A stretch of DNA of 64,000 bases from Acidobacteriota bacterium (GCA_023384575.1 JAHDVP010000003.1:75086-139085); one strand, 5' to 3'; counted from the stretch's first letter, positions 25,336 to 35,129 are shown. Program-made: numbers and translations. Notes: a model not told the origin generated them from the letters alone.

Positions 25336-27258
25336 TCATGGTACGGTCAGTTCCCGTCGGTCGACGCCGCCCCGGGTCGACCCGATGGCGAGCTTCACGA
25401 CCCCCGCCCCCCTCACGCGCCAGCTCACGGTCTTCGTCTCGCCTGGCGCGAGCCAGCCGAGCTCGATGTCGCGCACCTGGCGCGGCTCGCCCTCGGGCGC
25501 CTCGACCAGCGCCTGCCCTTCGGCGAGGACGATCGACGCGGTGTCGGGCTTGACCATCTTCACGCGCTTGGCCATCTCGAGGGCCGTCGGCATCTTCCCC
25601 GTGTTGGCGACCGTCATCTCGACGACCGACTGACCGGCCTCCGTGCCCGGGGTGACCCGCGCGTCGGTGATCGCCACTTGCGGCAACTGGAGCGCGAGAT
25701 GGACGTTGAAGAGGGCCTCGTTGCGGGCCCACGGCTCGAGGAGATCTGGCGGAGGATTCTGCAGGTAGAACTTCGGATTGAACCCGCCAATCTCGACCTC
25801 GCCGAGCTGCGGGTGCGCAAACGGCGTCCACGGCGCGAAGTCGTCCTTCCCGGCGCGGTGCTCGTCGTGCCACCTGAGCACCTCCCACTCGTCGATCCGC
25901 CCGTCCCCGTCGTAGTCGACGAAGCGACCGCCGTTCCAGATCTCGTTGCCGTACCAGATCGTGCCGTAGTAGGCGTACCCGAAATCCGGGCCGTGCCCGA
26001 AGAGCGGTGTCGGCCGAAGCGGCTCTCCGGTCACCGGGTTCGTGCGCAACCTCGTCGCGTAGACCTCGTACACGTCGCCGGCCCACGGGTAGCCGGTGAT
26101 CTCGAGTCCCTTCTCGTCGTACTGCCTGAAGAGCGCCAGGTCCTCGGGGAACATCGATTCCTCGCTGCGGCTGGTCGAGGGGCCCCGCAGCAGCATCGGC
26201 ACGGCCGTGTCGAGTGACTGCACGATGGCGATGTTCGGGTGGACCATGAGGAAGCTGAAGACGGCCCGTGTCTCGGGTTCCGAAAGAGGGTACTCGCCCG
26301 CGCCGAGCTGGGTGTAGCCCCGGCCGGTGGCCTCCTTCATGGGCCGCCAGTTCTCAGGGTAGTTGCGGTGCAGGTCGAGGCCGCCGACGCCGTCCTCGTT
26401 GTAGCGGCCATCGCCGTCGTTGTCGATGCCCTCAGGGTAGACCTCCCAGTCGCCCTGGCCGGCCGCGACGCGTCGCATCGCCCGGCCCTTCGGGTCCCTC
26501 GGATCCTTCACGAAGGAGCCCTTGTCCTCGCCGACGTGCTTGCGCATCTGGCGGATGAAGCCGTCGCCGTCAAGATCCTCTCCGGGGTCCTCGTCGACGA
26601 GGCCGTCGCCGTCGTTGTCGTAGGGCCGCACGGTGCTGCGCAGCGTCTGCGCGGTGTAGTGGTAGAGCGACGCGCCGTCCGGGTTGTTGTGGGGACGGGC
26701 GTACAGGGCTTTCGTGTCGACGAGGGCGCGCAGCCCGGGGTCGGTGGCGTAACCCGTCAGCACGTGGTCGATGAAGTAGAGCGTGGCCTCGATGCCGCTG
26801 ATCTCGCCGGCGTGACGCCCTCCTTCGATGAAGAACCCGGGCTTGTCGGTGTGCGGGCCCGTCTTCCTGTTGGTGATGGTCACCTGCCACAGGTCGCGTC
26901 CTTCGAGCGACTGGCCGACCGAGTAGAGCTCCACGAGGTCCGGGTAGCGCTCGGCCCACGCGCGCAGCAGGGCAACCGTCTCCTCGTAGGTGTGATAGTG
27001 CTGGAAGTCGAGCTGCCCCTCGACGAGCGGTTTGAGCTGCGGGTAGTCGACCCGCGGAAAGAACGAGACGCCGTCGCGCGGGCCGCCTCGAACGACGTAG
27101 GTCTCGGGCGGCTTGGTGGCGTCGGCGCCCGTCGCCGCGGCCGGCGCCGGCGCCGGCTGGGCGCCGACGCTGCTGCTGCCGAGGACGGCGGCGACGACCA
27201 CCGCGGCGACCGTCGGTCGGCCGGTCGAGGGGCGAACGCGATGAAGATTCCGTGACAT
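25336..27258 (-). CDS. Secreted M14-family zinc carboxypeptidase-like protein with EF-hand-like loops
   Basis: A 640-residue protein with a signal peptide. The M14 domain has the zinc pair in EGGRHAGEISG (His and Glu near residue 148) and the catalytic Glu in WYGNEIWNGG (near 439). Asp-rich DxDGDG loops are inserted at about residues 230, 245, 300 and 445 (DNDGDGLVDEDPGEDLDGDG), as in calcium-binding repeats. The C-terminal 130 residues form a beta-sandwich. Where relatives carry the third zinc ligand in an 'xHTSGG' motif, this protein reads SLDTAVPMLL, so His may be replaced by Asp. GGAGG precedes 27258. Confidence 0.85.
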   Translation of the reverse strand: MSRNLHRVRPSTGRPTVAAVVVAAVLGSSSVGAQPAPAPAAATGADATKPPETYVVRGGPRDGVSFFPRVDYPQLKPLVEGQLDFQHYHTYEETVALLRAWAERYPDLVELYSVGQSLEGRDLWQVTITNRKTGPHTDKPGFFIEGGRHAGEISGIEATLYFIDHVLTGYATDPGLRALVDTKALYARPHNNPDGASLYHYTAQTLRSTVRPYDNDGDGLVDEDPGEDLDGDGFIRQMRKHVGEDKGSFVKDPRDPKGRAMRRVAAGQGDWEVYPEGIDNDGDGRYNEDGVGGLDLHRNYPENWRPMKEATGRGYTQLGAGEYPLSEPETRAVFSFLMVHPNIAIVQSLDTAVPMLLRGPSTSRSEESMFPEDLALFRQYDEKGLEITGYPWAGDVYEVYATRLRTNPVTGEPLRPTPLFGHGPDFGYAYYGTIWYGNEIWNGGRFVDYDGDGRIDEWEVLRWHDEHRAGKDDFAPWTPFAHPQLGEVEIGGFNPKFYLQNPPPDLLEPWARNEALFNVHLALQLPQVAITDARVTPGTEAGQSVVEMTVANTGKMPTALEMAKRVKMVKPDTASIVLAEGQALVEAPEGEPRQVRDIELGWLAPGETKTVSWRVRGAGVVKLAIGSTRGGVDRRELTVP

Positions 27259-27418
27259 GAGCCCTCCAGGCAGGCAAGCGGCCGCGGGCGTGCAAACTTT
27301 CACCCGGCAGGCGGCGTCCAACGAGTACGGCCGCGACGGCGCGCGGTCTCGTGCGCCACTCATCTATGCCAGTCGGCGGCGCTTGTCAAACCGGCCCGAC
27401 GCCCGGCGGCTGCGGCGG

Positions 27419-27424
27419 TATACT
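27419..27424 (+). promoter_or_regulatory. -10 box TATACT before the HtrA gene
   Basis: TATACT matches the -10 consensus at five of six bases, 134 bases before the ATG at 27558. The -35 region (CCGACG) is poor. This 299-base gap between the divergent carboxypeptidase and protease genes otherwise shows nothing I can name. Confidence 0.35.
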
Positions 27425-27557
27425 GGGAAGTCGGCCGTGCGTGCGCTCCGTGGTCACCAGAACGGTCGTCCCGTGGACCGTCGCACGGGGAGCGCCGGGG
27501 GCCGGAAGGATCGGGCCCCGCGTGGGGGCGCCGGAAGCACGGACTCGTGGAGGAGTG

Positions 27558-29069
27558 ATGTCAACGCGAAAGACCACCCTGTTCTACGCGGTGTTGATTG
27601 CCGTGGCCTCGGCCGCCATCGGCATGGTCATCGCCTCGAGGCTCGACCTCTCGCCGGCCTCGTCGGCGCAGTCGATGGTCGCGCCCGCGATGAACAGCGC
27701 GCCGATCTCGGGCGGGATCGACGCCGACACCTTCCGGAACATCGCGCGCGCGCAGATTCCGGCCGTCGTCAACATCTCGACCGAGTCGCGGCGGCGGACG
27801 CAGGAGTTGACCGACTTCTTCGGCGGCGACGAGATGTTCCGCCGCTTCTTCGGCATGCCCGACCAGCGGCGTGGCCAGCCGCGCGAGGACGTCACCGAGG
27901 GCGCGGGCACGGGGTTCGTGATCGCTCGAGACGGGCTCATCCTGACGAACAACCACGTCGTCGAAGGGGCCACGACGATCCGCGTCGGCTTCTACGGGAA
28001 CGAGCGCCGGCAGTTCGAGGCCAAGGTCGTCGGCCGCGACCCGCTCACCGACAGCGCGCTGATCGAGCTCGTGGAGAAGCCTGACTTCGAGCTCCAGGAG
28101 GTCCGCTTCGGCGACTCCGAACGCATCGAGCCCGGTGATTGGGTGATGGCCATCGGCAACCCCTTCGGCTACGGCCACACCGTCACCGTGGGCGTGATCA
28201 GCGCCAAGGGCCGGCCCTTCTTCCCGGTGGACGGCCGCGAGCAGCAGATGCTGCAGACCGACGCGGCCATCAACCCGGGCAACTCGGGGGGTCCGCTGCT
28301 GAACATCCGCGGCGAGGTGGTCGGCATCAACACGGCCATCCTGAGCGGGAGCCCGACGCCGGGTAACCTGGGCATCGGCTTCGCCGTGCCGATCAACGCC
28401 GTCCGCGAGCTGCTCCCGCAGTTGCGCACGGGCAAGGTCACGCGCGGCCGCATCGGCGTGTCGCTCGATCGGCTCGTCACCACGGAGACGCTCGAAGCCC
28501 TCGGAGCGCCGGGCGGCCAGGGAGCGCTCGTGTCGCAGGTCGAGCCCAATGGCCCGGCCGACAAGGCGGGCGTGCGCCCTGGGGACGTCATCGTCGAGTT
28601 CAACGGTAAGTCCGTGGCCGACCTCGATCAGCTCGTCAACGACGTGGTCCGGACCTCGCCGGGGACCTCGGCGGCGATGAAGGTGATTCGGCGCAAACAG
28701 CCGCAGACGCTCAACGTCACCGTCGTCGAGCTGGACCTCGACCAGGAGCGCGGGCGTTCGGCCGCCGGTCCGACCGACGCGACGACGGGGCTCGGCATGA
28801 CCCTGCAGGATCTCACCCCGGACCTCGCACGGCAGCTGCGCGTCCCGTCCGGCACGAGCGGCGCCGTCGTCATCGAGGTCGAGCCGCGCGGGCCCGCCCA
28901 GCGGGCGGGCATCGGCCGCGGCGACGTGATTATCGAGATCAACGGCAACCCCGTGTCGAACGGCACGCAGGCGAGCCGCGATCTGCAGAGGGCCGGCTCG
29001 GGCGAGGTGGTCACGTTCCTCCTGCTGCGGGGCGGCCAGGAGGTCTTCGTGACGATTCGGAAACCCTAG
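27558..29069 (+). CDS. degP: Do/Deg-type periplasmic serine protease with two PDZ domains
   Basis: A 503-residue HtrA protease. An N-terminal signal/anchor (FYAVLIAVASAAIGMVIASR) is followed by a trypsin-like domain with a complete triad: His in NNHVVEGA (about 131), Asp in DPLTDSAL (about 161) and Ser in GNSGGPLLN (about 242). PDZ1 spans about 290-370 and PDZ2 about 405-495. It degrades or refolds damaged envelope proteins. The symbol is by family (DegP/DegQ/HtrA) and the exact orthologue is open. GGAGGAG lies just before the ATG. Confidence 0.9.
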   Translation: MSTRKTTLFYAVLIAVASAAIGMVIASRLDLSPASSAQSMVAPAMNSAPISGGIDADTFRNIARAQIPAVVNISTESRRRTQELTDFFGGDEMFRRFFGMPDQRRGQPREDVTEGAGTGFVIARDGLILTNNHVVEGATTIRVGFYGNERRQFEAKVVGRDPLTDSALIELVEKPDFELQEVRFGDSERIEPGDWVMAIGNPFGYGHTVTVGVISAKGRPFFPVDGREQQMLQTDAAINPGNSGGPLLNIRGEVVGINTAILSGSPTPGNLGIGFAVPINAVRELLPQLRTGKVTRGRIGVSLDRLVTTETLEALGAPGGQGALVSQVEPNGPADKAGVRPGDVIVEFNGKSVADLDQLVNDVVRTSPGTSAAMKVIRRKQPQTLNVTVVELDLDQERGRSAAGPTDATTGLGMTLQDLTPDLARQLRVPSGTSGAVVIEVEPRGPAQRAGIGRGDVIIEINGNPVSNGTQASRDLQRAGSGEVVTFLLLRGGQEVFVTIRKP

Positions 29070-29101
29070 CCGGTCGAACCTTCGCACCCGTGCGCCAGAC
29101 G

Positions 29102-29135
29102 ACGCCCGCCCCCCGCCGCGCGGGGCGGCGGGCGT
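29102..29135 (+). terminator. Long GC hairpin after the HtrA gene
   Basis: ACGCCCGCCCCCCGC pairs with GCGGGGCGGCGGGCGT around a CGC loop, about 15 base pairs with one bulged C. It lies 33 bases after the stop and 22 before the next ATG. Only a short T-poor tail follows, so it may terminate weakly or protect the upstream mRNA end. Confidence 0.45.
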
Positions 29136-29156
29136 TCTCGCCTCGGCGCCTCCACC

Positions 29157-30296
29157 ATGACCCTCGAGGCCGACCTCGTCGACACCATCCGGCGCCACGG
29201 CCCGCTCACCGTCGCCGCCTTCATGGAGCGGGCGCTGTACGACCCCGTCCACGGCTACTACGCGACCGCCTCCTGCCGGTCCGGCCGGGCAGGCGATTTC
29301 TACACGAGCGTCGATGCCGGCCCGCTCTATGGCGGGCTGCTCGCCACGCTCGTGCGACGCTGCGCGGACGCGCTCGCCGGAGGAGACGACGGCGACGCAC
29401 CGTTCGATCTGGTCGAAGCCGGCGCAGGCAGTGGCCGCCTCGCGCGCGACGTGCTCGACGCGCTCGCCGCGCGCCATCCACGGGTCTACCGACGGCTGCG
29501 GCTCCACCTCGTCGAGCGGAGCGCAGCGGCTCGCCGTGCTCAGCACGCCACCCTCGGTCCGCACGCGCCCCGCCTGGCCTCGTCCGGTGACGCGCTGCCG
29601 CAGGCGGTCCACGGCCTCGTGTTCGCCAACGAGCTGCTCGACGCGATGCCGGTGCACCGCGTCGTGGCCACGACCGCCGGCCTGCGCGAGGTCGTCGTCG
29701 ATGTCGACGACGGGCGGCTGGTGACGCGCACGGCCTCACTCTCGACGCCGCTCCTGGCGACGTACTTCGACGGGGTCGGCCTGCGCCCCCCGGCGGGCGC
29801 TATCGCAGACGTGAGTCTCACGGCGGTCGAGTGGATGGCCGGGGCCGCGCGCGCGCTTGCCGGCGGGGCGCTCGTCATCGTCGACTACGGGCACGAGGCC
29901 GCCCGCCTCTTCGACGAGCGCCATGCCGACGGAACGCTCGTCGGGTACTGGCGCCACCTCGCCGATGCGCCGTTTGGCGGGTTCGACGCGATGCGGCCGC
30001 GCTGGCTCGAGCGGCCGGGCGAACAGGACCTGACCGCCCACGTCGACTTCACGTCGGTGCGCCGCGCCGCGACGTCGGCGGGGCTCGAGGCGATCGCGAC
30101 GCTCGACCAGGCCCGCTTCCTGCTCGCCCTGGGCATTGGCGACGAGCTGGGCGCCGCTGGCATGGACCTGGCCTCGACCAGGCGGCGGCTCGCGGCTCGC
30201 ACCCTGGTGCATCCTTCCGGCCTCGGCGGCTCGCACCAGGCGCTGGTGTTCGGCACGCCGGGGCTCGGAACCACGCTCGGGCTCGACGTGCGCTGA
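29157..30296 (+). CDS. SAM-dependent methyltransferase, MidA/NDUFAF7 family
   Basis: A 379-residue class I methyltransferase of COG1565. The N-terminus (TIRRHGPLTVAAFMERALYD, then VHGYYA...GDFYTSV) is diagnostic, and motif I for SAM is LVEAGAGSGRLARDVL. NELLDAMPVHRV and IVDYGHEAARLF are further family blocks. The human relative NDUFAF7 methylates an arginine of a complex I subunit; the bacterial target is not established and no nuo genes are in view. It lies just after a strong hairpin behind the HtrA gene. Confidence 0.85.
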   Translation: MTLEADLVDTIRRHGPLTVAAFMERALYDPVHGYYATASCRSGRAGDFYTSVDAGPLYGGLLATLVRRCADALAGGDDGDAPFDLVEAGAGSGRLARDVLDALAARHPRVYRRLRLHLVERSAAARRAQHATLGPHAPRLASSGDALPQAVHGLVFANELLDAMPVHRVVATTAGLREVVVDVDDGRLVTRTASLSTPLLATYFDGVGLRPPAGAIADVSLTAVEWMAGAARALAGGALVIVDYGHEAARLFDERHADGTLVGYWRHLADAPFGGFDAMRPRWLERPGEQDLTAHVDFTSVRRAATSAGLEAIATLDQARFLLALGIGDELGAAGMDLASTRRRLAARTLVHPSGLGGSHQALVFGTPGLGTTLGLDVR

Positions 30297-30329
30297 TCGG
30301 CACCCGCCGGTCGACGGCCGCATCGGCGG

Positions 30330-30335
30330 TAGAAT
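30330..30335 (+). promoter_or_regulatory. -10 box TAGAAT before the CYTH gene
   Basis: TAGAAT (five of six) lies 29 bases before the ATG at 30364, with a GGAGGGA ribosome site between. It would mark the head of the CYTH-MurU-AmgK unit. No clear -35. Confidence 0.4.
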
Positions 30336-30363
30336 GCCCTGTCCGCCCGGAGGGACCCACCTC

Positions 30364-30924
30364 ATGCCGTCCACACCCCTCGAACGCGAGATCAAGCTTC
30401 GGTTCGCCTCGCCCGACGCGGCGCGCGACGCCATCCTGGCCGTCGGCGCCACGCCGCTGCGGGGCCGACGCCTGCAGGAGGACTGCCTTCTCGACACGCC
30501 GAGCGGGTTCCTGCGCGACCGGCGCTCGATCCTCCGTGTCCGCATGGAAGCGGGCAAGAGCCGGCTCACCTTCAAAGGCCCGGTACACCCGTCCGTCATG
30601 AAACTGCGCGAGGAGCTCGAGACCGTCGTCGGCGACGGTGAGGTCGTGCTCCAGTTGTTCGGTGCGCTCGGCTTCGAGCCGTGGTTCCGGTATCAGAAGT
30701 ACCGCGAGGAGTTCTCGCACGAAGACATCGTGATCGCGATCGACGAGACGCCGATCGGCACGTTCGTCGAGCTCGAAGGGAGCGAGGCGGGGATCGCCGC
30801 TCTCGCGGAGCGGCTGGGCCGGCGCCCCACCGACTACGTCCTCGAGTCCTACCGCGGCCTCTTCGTCGCGTGGTGTGAATCAACCGGTTCGACCGCCGCG
30901 CACATGGTGTTCGACGACGCGTGA
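30364..30924 (+). CDS. CYTH-domain protein (class IV adenylate cyclase / triphosphatase fold)
   Basis: A 186-residue tunnel-fold protein. EREIKLRF near the N-terminus is the ExExK metal/phosphate signature. ILRVRMEAGKSRLTFKGP, KYREEF and FVELEGSEAGI carry the basic and acidic residues that line the tunnel. Family members are adenylate cyclases (CyaB), thiamine triphosphatases or inorganic triphosphatases, and the sequence alone does not choose among them. The next gene starts inside its stop codon (GTGA overlap), linking it to a sugar-nucleotide pathway. Confidence 0.85.
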   Translation: MPSTPLEREIKLRFASPDAARDAILAVGATPLRGRRLQEDCLLDTPSGFLRDRRSILRVRMEAGKSRLTFKGPVHPSVMKLREELETVVGDGEVVLQLFGALGFEPWFRYQKYREEFSHEDIVIAIDETPIGTFVELEGSEAGIAALAERLGRRPTDYVLESYRGLFVAWCESTGSTAAHMVFDDA

Positions 30925-31934
30925 CCCGACCGCTTCCCTGCGCGCTCGTGCTGACGGCGGGCCTCGGCACCCGACTGCGGCCGCTCACCTGGGTGCGGGC
31001 CAAACCGGCGGCCCCGGTCGCGGGCCGGACGCTGGTGGTGCGCGTGCTCGAGTGGCTCGCGGCGCACGGTGTCGCCGACGCCGTGTTGAACCTTCATGCG
31101 CTTCCGGCGACCATCACGCGCGAGGTCGGGCACGGTGAGGCCCTCGGCCTCAGGGTGCGCTACTCGTGGGAGCCGGTGATCCTCGGGTCGGCCGGCGGCC
31201 CGCGCCTGGCGCTGCCGCTCATCGGCACCGACCCGTTCCTCATCGTCAACGGCGACACGCTGACCGACCTCGACCTCGCCGGTCTGGTCATCGCCCACGA
31301 AGCGTCGGACGCGCTCGTCACGATGGCGGTGATCCCGAATCCCCGGCCGGACCGGTATGGGGGCGTGCTCGTCGGAGGCGACGGCCGCGTCGAGGGCTTC
31401 ACCCGCGCCGGCGACCCTCGCCCGTCGTACCTTTTCCCGGGTGTGCAGGTGGCCAACCAGGCGGTATTCGCCGATCTCCCCGCCGGCGAGCCCGCCGAGA
31501 GCGTCAGCGGGCGGTATCGCGACCTGCTCCGCACGCGGCCCGGCGCCGTCCGTGCGTGGGTGACGCAGGCCGCGTTCGACGACATCGGGACGCCGGCCGA
31601 CTACCTGCGTACCTCGTGGACACTGGCCGCCCGTGAGGGGCTCGACGCGGGCCCGCTCGTCGGCGCCGGCGTCGAGATCGCCCCGACCGCCCACCTCGGT
31701 CGGACCGTTCTGTGGGACGATATCGAGATTGGCGCCGACTGCCGGTTGACCGAGTGCATCGTCGCCGACGGGGTGCGCCTGCCTTGCGGCTTCCGGGCCG
31801 ACCGGCAGGTGATCGTCCCGGCGAGCGTGGTCCCCGCCGGAACGGCCGGGGTGCGTGACGGCGACCTGTTCCTGACCCCTTGCGCGCTCCCCGACGCGAA
31901 CGCGGGCAGCGCCTTCTCCACGACACCGAGATGA
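30921..31934 (+). CDS. Sugar-1-phosphate nucleotidyltransferase, MurU-like
   Basis: A 337-residue enzyme. The nucleotide-binding start LTAGLGTRLRPLTWVRAKP (residues about 10-28) and the metal-site VNGDTLTDLDL (near 110) define the NTP-transferase family; the last 90 residues have left-handed-helix-like repeats (VEIAPTAHLGRTVLWDDIEI). Together with the kinase that follows it resembles the MurU/AmgK pair, which in Pseudomonas converts recycled MurNAc to UDP-MurNAc. The GTG start overlaps the CYTH stop by four bases. A mannose- or glucose-1-phosphate substrate is the main alternative. Confidence 0.8.
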   Translation: MTRPLPCALVLTAGLGTRLRPLTWVRAKPAAPVAGRTLVVRVLEWLAAHGVADAVLNLHALPATITREVGHGEALGLRVRYSWEPVILGSAGGPRLALPLIGTDPFLIVNGDTLTDLDLAGLVIAHEASDALVTMAVIPNPRPDRYGGVLVGGDGRVEGFTRAGDPRPSYLFPGVQVANQAVFADLPAGEPAESVSGRYRDLLRTRPGAVRAWVTQAAFDDIGTPADYLRTSWTLAAREGLDAGPLVGAGVEIAPTAHLGRTVLWDDIEIGADCRLTECIVADGVRLPCGFRADRQVIVPASVVPAGTAGVRDGDLFLTPCALPDANAGSAFSTTPR

Positions 31935-32950
31935 CCCAGACCTCCGACCTCGCCGCCCCAGCCGACCGGGCGCAGGCGTATCTCGCCCAGCGCGGGCTGG
32001 CGGACCGCGGGGCGCGCATCGTGCCGCTGACCGGCGATGCCTCCGACCGGCACTACTTCCGCGTGCTCGTACCGGACGCGCCGAGCATCGTGCTCGCAGT
32101 CCACGCGGGGAGCATCGACTACGCGACGCTGCCGTTTGTCAACGTCGCCGAGTTGCTGATGAAGATGGCGGTGCCGATCCCGAACATCCTCGGGCACGAG
32201 GACGGTCTCGGCATCCTCGCCGTCGACGATCTCGGCGACGTCACGTTGCAGGCGCACCTCGGCGCCGCGCCGATCGCCGACCATGCCGCCCTGTACCGGC
32301 AGGCAGTCAGCCTGATTGCGCTGCTGCAGAAGCGGGGACAGGAGCTCGCCTCGCCGGCGTACGTCCCCTACCGCGTCGCCTTCGACGTCGAGAAGCTCAC
32401 GTGGGAGATGGACTTCTTCCTGAAGCACTTCGTCGGGGCCTATCGCGGCATCACCCTGCCCGAGGCCGAGCGGGGAGCCTTGCGGACCGAGTTCGGCACG
32501 ATCGTCGCGGAGCTCGCCGCCGAGCCGCGCGTGCTGTGCCACCGCGACTATCACAGCCGGAACCTCATGTTGCACCGGGGCCGGCTTTACGTCATCGACT
32601 TCCAGGACGCCCGCATGGGGCCGGACACGTACGACCTCGTGTCGCTGCTCCGCGATTCGTACGTCGACCTCGGCGAGCAGATGGTCAACGACCTCGTGGC
32701 GTATTTCCTGGCGCTGAAGGGCGAGACGGGCGGGGAGCGGGCCTTCCGCGACCGGTTCGACCTGATGGCGCTGCAGCGCAACCTGAAGGCGCTCGGCACG
32801 TTCGGCTACCAGACCGCAACCCGTCGTAACCCGGTCTACATCCAGTACATTCCGAGGACGCTGCGCTACGTGCGTGACAACCTGCAGCGTCACCCGCGTT
32901 TCGCCAGGCTGCAGACGCTGCTGGCCACGTGGATCGAGGAGCTGCGCTGA
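31931..32950 (+). CDS. Anomeric sugar kinase, AmgK-like (aminoglycoside phosphotransferase fold)
   Basis: A 339-residue kinase. The catalytic loop CHRDYHSRNLML lies near residues 202-213 and the metal-binding IDFQDARMGP near 222-231, with the C-terminal YIPRTLRYVRDNL typical of COG3178. AmgK phosphorylates MurNAc and GlcNAc at C1, giving the substrate of MurU encoded just upstream. The ATG overlaps the upstream stop as ATGA, strong evidence for a joint pathway. Cell-wall recycling is inferred from the pair. Confidence 0.82.
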   Translation: MTQTSDLAAPADRAQAYLAQRGLADRGARIVPLTGDASDRHYFRVLVPDAPSIVLAVHAGSIDYATLPFVNVAELLMKMAVPIPNILGHEDGLGILAVDDLGDVTLQAHLGAAPIADHAALYRQAVSLIALLQKRGQELASPAYVPYRVAFDVEKLTWEMDFFLKHFVGAYRGITLPEAERGALRTEFGTIVAELAAEPRVLCHRDYHSRNLMLHRGRLYVIDFQDARMGPDTYDLVSLLRDSYVDLGEQMVNDLVAYFLALKGETGGERAFRDRFDLMALQRNLKALGTFGYQTATRRNPVYIQYIPRTLRYVRDNLQRHPRFARLQTLLATWIEELR

Positions 32951-32980
32951 TCCGGCCGGCGACCCGGCGAGGAAGGGCCC

Positions 32981-33820
32981 GTGAGAATCGGTCTTTCGAC
33001 ACACCTGTTCCACGACGAGCGGCTGTCGCGCGATCACCTGCGCGCCATCGCGGCGCACGGCTTCGAGGCCATCGAGCTCTTCGCGACGCGAACGCACTTC
33101 GACTACCACGACCCTGCCGCCGTGTCCGCCCTGGCCGCGTGGCTCGACGAGACCGGCCTCGTGCTGCACAGCGTGCACGCGCCGATCGTCGAAGGGCTGT
33201 CTGGCGGCGTCTGGGGACCCGCGCTGTCGACGGCGACGAGCGACCCGGCGCGGCGCCAGCGGACGATCCGGGAAATCGACGCCGCCCTCGCGCTGCGCGA
33301 GCGGATCCCGTTCTCGTTCCTCGTGGCCCATCTCGGTGTCCCCGACGTCCCGCCGTCCGCGCCCGACGACAATCAGCGTGAGGCCGCGCGTCGCAGCGTG
33401 CAGGAGATGCACGCGCTCGCGGAGGCCAGAGGGGTGACGCTGGCCCTCGAGGTGTTGCCCAACCGGCTCTCGTCGGTCGCCGCGCTCCGGCGGCTCGTGG
33501 ACGACGAACTGGAGCTCGGCGACGTCGGCCTGTGTCTCGACACCGGCCACGCGCACATGACCGACGACGTCGTCGATGCGATCGAGGAGGCTTCGGGACA
33601 CATCGTCACGACACACCTCCACGACAACGACGGCCGCTCCGACGCGCACCTCGTGCCGTTCGACGGGACGATCCCCTGGGAAGCGACCCTCTTCGCGCTG
33701 CAGAAGGTCGGCTACGACGGCGTCTACGTCTTCGAGTTGGCCCGCACCGCCCCACCCGAGGAGATCCTGGCACGGGCGCGACACGTCAGGCGCCGCTTCG
33801 AGGAGATCCTGGCGTCGTAG
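32981..33820 (+). CDS. Sugar phosphate isomerase/epimerase-like TIM barrel
   Basis: A 279-residue protein of the AP-endonuclease-2 / xylose-isomerase-like TIM-barrel family. [38 protein letters not shown] and [16 protein letters not shown] contain the Glu, Asp and His that bind the metal in this fold. The substrate is unknown; neighbours suggest amino-sugar or cell-wall sugar metabolism. The start is GTG after a GAGGAAGGG box. It follows the AmgK-like gene by 30 bases. Confidence 0.82.
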   Translation: MRIGLSTHLFHDERLSRDHLRAIAAHGFEAIELFATRTHFDYHDPAAVSALAAWLDETGLVLHSVHAPIVEGLSGGVWGPALSTATSDPARRQRTIREIDAALALRERIPFSFLVAHLGVPDVPPSAPDDNQREAARRSVQEMHALAEARGVTLALEVLPNRLSSVAALRRLVDDELELGDVGLCLDTGHAHMTDDVVDAIEEASGHIVTTHLHDNDGRSDAHLVPFDGTIPWEATLFALQKVGYDGVYVFELARTAPPEEILARARHVRRRFEEILAS

Positions 33821-33839
33821 TAAGATGACGGTTTCCGCG

Positions 33840-35129
33840 ATGACCTACATCGAGCACATTGCCAAGCACGACGGCCAGACGGTGACCCTCAAGGGCTGGC
33901 TGCACAACCGCCGGTCGAGCGGCAAGATCCACTTCCTCATCGTCCGCGACGGTACGGGGTTCCTCCAGGCGGTGATGTCGAAGGCCGCCGTCGGCGACGA
34001 GGCCTTTCAGAAGGCCGACCACCTGGGCCAGGAGTCGGCCATCGTCGTGACGGGCCTCGTGCGGGCCGACAAGCGCGCACCCGGTGGGTACGAGCTCGAC
34101 GTGCAACGGCTCGAGGTCGTCAGCGAGGCGGTCGACTACCCGATCACACCCAAGGAACACGGCGTCGACTACCTGATGGACCGGCGCCACCTCTGGATCC
34201 GCAGCCAGCGCCAGCAGGCCATCCTCCGGGTGCGTCACGAGGTCATCGACGCCGTCCGCGACTTCTTCAACGGCCGCGGCTTCGTCCTCGCCGATACCCC
34301 CATCTTCACGCCGGCGGCCTGCGAGGGCACGACCACGCTCTTCCCGGTGCAGTACTTCGACGACGGCACGGCGTACCTGACGCAGAGCGGACAGCTCTAC
34401 AACGAGGCCAACGCGATGGCGCTCGGGCGGGTCTACTGCTTCGGCCCGACCTTCCGGGCCGAGAAGTCGAAGACGCGCCGCCACCTCACCGAGTTCTGGA
34501 TGGTCGAGCCCGAGATGGCCTATGCCGATCTCGACGACACGATCGAGCTCGCCGAGGGCCTCGTCAGCGAGGTCGTGGCGCGCGTGCTCGACCGCCGGCA
34601 GACCGAGCTGAAGGTGCTCGAGCGCGACACGAGCCCCCTCGAACGGGTCAAGGCACCCTTTCCCCGCATCCGCTACGACGAGGCCGTCGAACGGCTGAAG
34701 GCCGCCGGGCAGCCCATCGAATGGGGCGGCGACTTCGGCGGCACCGACGAGACGGTCCTGTCGAACATGTTCGACCGGCCCGTGGCCGTGACGCACTACC
34801 CGGCGCAGGTGAAGGCGTTCTACATGAAGCCCGACCCCGAGCGAGCCGACCTCGCGCTCTGCGTGGACGTGCTCGCGCCCGAGGGTTACGGCGAGATCAT
34901 CGGCGGCGGCCAGCGCCTCGACGACTACGACCTGCTGCTCGAGCGAATCAGGCAGCACGACCTGCCGCAGGACGCCTTCGAGTGGTACCTCGACCTGCGC
35001 CGCTACGGGTCGGTACCGCACTCGGGGTTCGGCATGGGCATCGAGCGGGCCGTCGCCTGGATCTGCGGCCTCGAGCACGTGCGCGAGACGATTCCGTACC
35101 CGCGGATGCTCTATCGGATCTACCCGTAG
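33840..35129 (+). CDS. asnS: Asparagine--tRNA ligase
   Basis: A 429-residue class IIb aminoacyl-tRNA synthetase. The N-terminal OB-fold anticodon domain ([20 protein letters not shown]) is followed by the catalytic core: [12 protein letters not shown], the asparagine-type motif 2 [20 protein letters not shown], and motif 3 [12 protein letters not shown] near the end. It charges tRNA-Asn directly. The [15 protein letters not shown] block is that of AsnRS, not AspRS. An in-frame ATG at 33825 would add five residues; 33840 matches family starts. The stop codon lies inside a heptamer array leading to rimO. Confidence 0.93.
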   Translation: MTYIEHIAKHDGQTVTLKGWLHNRRSSGKIHFLIVRDGTGFLQAVMSKAAVGDEAFQKADHLGQESAIVVTGLVRADKRAPGGYELDVQRLEVVSEAVDYPITPKEHGVDYLMDRRHLWIRSQRQQAILRVRHEVIDAVRDFFNGRGFVLADTPIFTPAACEGTTTLFPVQYFDDGTAYLTQSGQLYNEANAMALGRVYCFGPTFRAEKSKTRRHLTEFWMVEPEMAYADLDDTIELAEGLVSEVVARVLDRRQTELKVLERDTSPLERVKAPFPRIRYDEAVERLKAAGQPIEWGGDFGGTDETVLSNMFDRPVAVTHYPAQVKAFYMKPDPERADLALCVDVLAPEGYGEIIGGGQRLDDYDLLLERIRQHDLPQDAFEWYLDLRRYGSVPHSGFGMGIERAVAWICGLEHVRETIPYPRMLYRIYP

